Positions 8,701 through 10,555 of a DNA stretch of 10,555 bases are shown here, piece after piece (within the stretch, counting starts at the first letter, position 1; each line of letters starts with the position of its first letter). The notes under the pieces are model-generated. The model did not search any database. It worked only from the letters and a program-made list of their open reading frames with translations, and had not been told where the DNA came from. The position numbers were made by a program, and so were the translations under genes. Origin of the DNA: Pseudomonadota bacterium (GTDB lineage: Bacteria; Pseudomonadota; Gammaproteobacteria; Xanthomonadales; Rhodanobacteraceae); assembly GCA_021783385.1 (NCBI GenBank), contig JAJXTX010000081.1:1-10555 (forward strand). The letters run 5' to 3'.

Positions 8701-9383
8701 TGATGAAGCACAAGTACGGCGCCGACCAGATGCGCAAGTTCCTCAAGTACGAGCTGGACAGCTACCTCGCCGGCCGCGCCACCGAGAAGCTGACAGAGGA
8801 GCCGCTGGCCAAGGTGGAGAACCAGCCGTACATCCACTACAACAAGGGCGCACTGGTGTTCTATGCGCTGCAGGATTACCTCGGCGAGGACAAGCTCGAT
8901 GCGATGCTGAAGCAGTTCCTCATCGACAAGGGCTTCCAGCAGCCGCCGTACACCGACACGCAGGAGTTCATGGACGCGCTGTCCCGAGCCGCCGGCCCGC
9001 AGTGGCAGCCGCTGCTGGACGACCTGTTCTGGAAGATCACCCTGTTCGACAACCGCATCACCGCCGCCACCGCGAAAAAGCTGCCCGACGGCAAGTACGA
9101 AGTGACCATGAAGCTGCACACCGGCAAGGTCTACGTCGACGGCAGCGGCAAGGAAACGCCCGGCACGCCGGACATCCCGATCGAGATCGGCGTGTTCGCC
9201 AAGCCCGCGCACGCCGGCCAGGACGGCAAGCCGCTGTACCTGCAGAAGCGCCTGCTGCCGAACGGCGACAGCACGCTCAGCGTGACCGTCGACGGCCTGC
9301 CCGCCGAGGCCGGCATCGACCCCTACAACGAACTGATCGACAAGGTCTCCAGCGACAACCGGCGGCCGGTGACGCTGCAGTAG
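5766..9383 (+). CDS. ABC-2 type permease fused to an M1-family zinc aminopeptidase domain (1205 aa)
   Basis: The first 595 residues hold about 13 hydrophobic segments in two permease-like halves, with segments near 23-43, 61-83, 112-135, 155-176, 179-200, 247-267, then 328-348, 369-388, 408-433, 452-472, 478-500, 533-552 and 572-594. Residues 600-1205 are soluble and end in an M1 peptidase. Its zinc motif is HETAH (H945, E946, H949), with E969 in MLSESLAQ as likely third ligand. YNKGAL (Y1025) matches the catalytic Tyr region of M1 enzymes. FSESIGFI (920-927) occupies the place of the GAMEN exopeptidase motif. With a cytoplasmic N-terminus, an odd number of membrane segments puts the peptidase in the periplasm. 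Partner of the ATPase encoded upstream. The likely role is export linked to peptide trimming, or regulation of transport by the peptidase domain; substrate unknown. Relatives are annotated as permease/M1 aminopeptidase fusions. Confidence 0.9.
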   Translation: MFRKSSFFEILRFEWRQQLRAPLFWIIAAMFGALAFALVSTDAVSLGGASGNVLRNAPLVIARLLGVLTVLSTFLVTVFVAGAALRDFDQRTAELVFTTPVSRGAYLGGRFAAGYLAALAVMLVCALGIALGGLMPWIDAARLGPPDWHGYAWGFGVMVLPDLLFIAALLFLLATLSRSLLVTYLGLIAFFVLQSVVGLLTRDVNNHYAAAMLDPFGGRTLALVTRYWSAYQANHQLPALSGVLLFNRLLWSAVSVGLLAATLLLFRPNREGLQLPRRKPRAEPPLLRPPASPAALTLPGVQLADDLRAHWLQLRRQFAFDTLGVLRGVPFLIMLALGLANLAGALALSDRIYGTATWPVTHQVLQAVRGGFQWLLYIIVTFYAGELVWRERSQRSAEVTDAFPLPDWVPLVAKLGALLAVIAAFLLAGALFGIGWQLVHGYTHLELGLYAETLALQAVPFVLLAALALFLQVLSNNKFIGYLLTIVWLVVSVIGFDLLHWEQHIYNYATTPGAPYSDMNGYGSYLAGVLWFDAYWACLAVALLVLAALFWVRGTDHAWRHRLREARARLHMPLRIALMLALLAFTGSGAWIYYNTHVLNHYESSTVKLQQRADYEKKFAQYKDLPQPRITAVQAAVDIHPYHRRLDIRGQYTLVNKHRMPISELYVNFDTDFTLTSLNFAPHTTLSADKALGFTVYRLKTPLAPGASMTFDFALAYAPKGFTNSPEGTFLAANGTFFNNQVMPQFGYQSQLQITDRNDRRKYGLSATVLRMPKLGDPKARANTYISNDADWISFDTTVSTAADQIAVAPGYLQREWTANGRRYFHYTMTRDGKTQPMLPFFAYLSARYAVKQVNWKGVQIGVYYNPAHAWNVDDMIRGAEDALDYYDAHFTPYQFRQLRILEFPDYASFAQSFANTIPFSESIGFIADLRDTSKINYPYYVTAHETAHQWWAHRVIGANMQGSTMLSESLAQYSALMVMKHKYGADQMRKFLKYELDSYLAGRATEKLTEEPLAKVENQPYIHYNKGALVFYALQDYLGEDKLDAMLKQFLIDKGFQQPPYTDTQEFMDALSRAAGPQWQPLLDDLFWKITLFDNRITAATAKKLPDGKYEVTMKLHTGKVYVDGSGKETPGTPDIPIEIGVFAKPAHAGQDGKPLYLQKRLLPNGDSTLSVTVDGLPAEAGIDPYNELIDKVSSDNRRPVTLQ

Positions 9384-9428
9384 GCGGTGCCGGTGCTGCC
9401 GTGCGCTGCGCGTCAGTGAGTCGCGTGG

Positions 9429-9755
9429 TCAGCGCCGGCGCTCGTCGATGCTGCTGACCTTGCCGTCGACCAGCGTCACCGTGATCGCCTGCCCGTCGCG
9501 CAGGTAGTGCCACTGCTCGCTGCCGCCGCTGTCGCGGGTGATCACCCGCACCCCGCCGCGGCGGCCGCGGCTGTGGCTGCCGCGCGCACCGCGCTGGCGC
9601 GACTTCGACGTGGGCTTGCCCAGCAGCTCGGTGACGCGCGCACGGCTGTCTCCGGCGACGAGCACCTCGCTGCCCACGCGCAGCGTGCTGGACGCCCACG
9701 CCGCGGCGCTGCACGCCATCCACACCAGCAAGGCAACGAACAGTCGTCTACGCAT
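9429..9755 (-). CDS. Secreted DUF2845-like protein (108 aa)
   Basis: This is a small exported protein of unknown function. Residues 1-21 form a signal peptide: MRRR, a hydrophobic core, then AWA before SST, with cleavage likely after A21. C15 does not sit in a good lipobox. The mature part starts STLRVGSEVLVAGDSRARVTELLG (22-46). This resembles the DUF2845 pattern LRCG-LV-GDS-V-CG-P, but with V and L where the family usually has cysteines. A basic Arg/Gly/Ser stretch (52-69) follows, then EQWHYLRDG and ITVTLVDGKVSSID, a small beta-rich end. I chose ATG 9755 over the longer frame (9794) because AGGGAG lies 6 nt upstream and the signal peptide starts there. It converges on the permease-peptidase gene with a 45-bp gap in which I see no clear terminator. 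The family assignment is from memory of the motif. Confidence 0.78.
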   Translation of the reverse strand: MRRRLFVALLVWMACSAAAWASSTLRVGSEVLVAGDSRARVTELLGKPTSKSRQRGARGSHSRGRRGGVRVITRDSGGSEQWHYLRDGQAITVTLVDGKVSSIDERRR

Positions 9756-9761
9756 GACGGA

Positions 9762-9767
9762 CTCCCT
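9762..9767 (-). promoter_or_regulatory. Ribosome binding site of the DUF2845-like gene
   Basis: AGGGAG on the minus strand lies 6 nt before ATG 9755. It selects the start that gives a clean signal peptide. Confidence 0.7.
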
Positions 9768-10030
9768 GTCGAATTTCAAAGGCGGCTGGCGCATGCGCGA
9801 GATCTGCCGCCGGCGCGATGTCGCACGGCGCCGAGCATAATCCGGAAATCAGCCGCAGGCCGGTGGCTGCGGCGGCCATGAATCACGCGAAGCCGCCGGC
9901 GGCCGCGTCAGCGATGCCGCTGCGGCGCCATCGTGAAGCGATCAGTCGGCGTACGCGCACCTGCACCGGTGTGCGCGGCGCACGACAGCGTCAGGCTTGT
10001 CCGACCCTTGCGGGCGGCCGGAAACCGGCG
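9768..10030. other. Intergenic stretch without a convincing gene
   Basis: About 260 bp separate the two small minus-strand genes. The open frames here have no ribosome site or recognisable protein. TATGCT on the minus strand (9834-9839) could be a -10 for the DUF2845-like gene, but no -35 is evident. A small hairpin, GTGCG-CGG-CGCAC (9971-9983), lies downstream of the DUF2383-like gene without a U-run, so I do not call it a terminator. Confidence 0.4.
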
Positions 10031-10471
10031 TCAGTAGCGCGCGCTGCCGGCGAGGCTGTGCATGTCCAGATGGATCCCCCGCAGCCGCGGCAGCTGGCGT
10101 CGCAGGGCGAGCGCGGAGTTTCCCGGGGCGGCGGCGATGGCCTGTTCGAACGCTCGCAGCAGCGCGGTTTCGTGATGCACCAGGGCGCGGATCCACGCGC
10201 TCTCCGGGCGCGCGGCGGCATGCACCAGCCAGCCGGTAACGTAGCGCCGCAGCACGCCGCGCCAGCTGCCGCGCCGGCACGGCTGGCGCTCAGCCGCACG
10301 CAGTTGCGCCTGCAGGTCGGCGATCAGCAGGCCGAGCGTCTGCGCGTTCTCGCCCAGCACCACCCGCAGGCCCGGCTCGCAGGCAGCGGCGGCATGGCAA
10401 TACAGCTGGCGCAGATCGATGCTGCGCCGGATCAGGGCATTGCATGTGGATGCGGACACCTGCGGCGGCAT
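10031..10471 (-). CDS. DUF2383-like helical protein (146 aa)
   Basis: This is a small, probably cytoplasmic, all-helical protein of unknown function. The order of segments fits DUF2383, a ferritin-like four-helix family: helix 1 with CNALIRRSIDLRQLY (10-24), helix 2 with VLGENAQTLGLLIADLQAQL (38-57), a loop with GSWRGVLRRYVTGW (68-81), helix 3 with ALVHHETALLRAFEQAI (96-112) and helix 4 with LRRQLPRLRGIHLDMHSLAG (123-142). There is no signal peptide or membrane segment. The start at 10471 is chosen over 10528 because a full AGGAGG lies 5 nt before it and the family motif begins soon after. Such proteins are often stress-linked in proteobacteria, but no role can be read here. It stands alone in the visible sequence; a promoter would lie between 10483 and the right edge. 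Confidence 0.75.
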   Translation of the reverse strand: MPPQVSASTCNALIRRSIDLRQLYCHAAAACEPGLRVVLGENAQTLGLLIADLQAQLRAAERQPCRRGSWRGVLRRYVTGWLVHAAARPESAWIRALVHHETALLRAFEQAIAAAPGNSALALRRQLPRLRGIHLDMHSLAGSARY

Positions 10472-10476
10472 GGCCG

Positions 10477-10482
10477 CCTCCT
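10477..10482 (-). promoter_or_regulatory. Strong ribosome binding site of the DUF2383-like gene
   Basis: A full AGGAGG on the minus strand lies 5 nt before ATG 10471. It is the closest match to the consensus in this window and suggests efficient translation. Confidence 0.8.
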
Positions 10483-10513
10483 GCCGTGGCGATGAGTGAA
10501 TCACCCGGCCATG

Positions 10514-10528
10514 GTGGGCCGTGCCCAC
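10514..10528. repeat. Short perfect hairpin GTGGGC-CGT-GCCCAC
   Basis: A 6-bp perfect stem (10514-10519 with 10523-10528) and a 3-nt loop lie 32 nt upstream of the ribosome site of the DUF2383-like gene. Similar GGTGGGC/GCCCACC palindromes are dispersed in xanthomonad-type genomes, so it may be a repeat unit. It could instead be the end of a terminator or an operator; there is no U-run. Only one copy is visible here. Confidence 0.45.
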
Positions 10529-10555
10529 TTAGCCGCGGATTAACCCGGCGCCCCT

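Noticed and set aside
5760..9212. A 1150-codon minus-strand open frame opposite the permease-peptidase gene
   Set aside because: It has a low-complexity Gln/His/Arg composition and no motif, and the opposite strand encodes a well-supported protein.

Overview
The window comes from a high-GC proteobacterium, most likely a gammaproteobacterium of the Xanthomonadales (Rhodanobacter/Dyella/Xanthomonas relatives). This placement is an inference. It rests on the very GC-rich third codon positions, a dihydrolipoamide dehydrogenase carrying its own lipoyl domain, a permease-M1 peptidase fusion, and palindromic repeats of the 'GGAGCGCACCCTGTGCGC' and 'CTCTCCCC...GGGGAGAG' kinds. No rRNA, tRNA, CRISPR array, transposase or phage gene is visible.

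Left block (1-4541, all minus strand): a tight three-gene run in the order aceF, mscS-family channel, lpdA. aceF encodes the E2 acetyltransferase of pyruvate dehydrogenase, with two lipoyl domains. After 12 nt comes a small mechanosensitive channel. After 27 nt comes lpdA, the E3 dehydrogenase with an N-terminal lipoyl domain, which runs off the left edge. The E1 gene (aceE) is not next to aceF. The lipoyl-to-FAD linker of lpdA is partly encoded by a pair of palindromic repeats read in frame.

Middle block (4542-9383): a 229-bp divergent intergenic region holds the aceF promoter side and the start of a plus-strand pair. First is an ABC-2 type ATPase (294 aa). A perfect 28-bp inverted repeat of REP/BIME type follows. 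Then comes a 1205-residue protein that joins about 13 predicted membrane segments (two permease halves) to a C-terminal M1-type zinc peptidase domain. Together they look like one exporter-like complex whose permease carries a peptidase, probably on the periplasmic face. This is the most unusual system in the window, although related fusions are known as a family and it is not certainly undescribed.

Right block (9384-10555): two small minus-strand genes. One is a secreted DUF2845-like protein of 108 aa. The other is a helical DUF2383-like protein of 146 aa with a strong ribosome binding site. About 260 bp without a convincing gene lie between them. A short perfect hairpin lies upstream of the second gene near the right edge.
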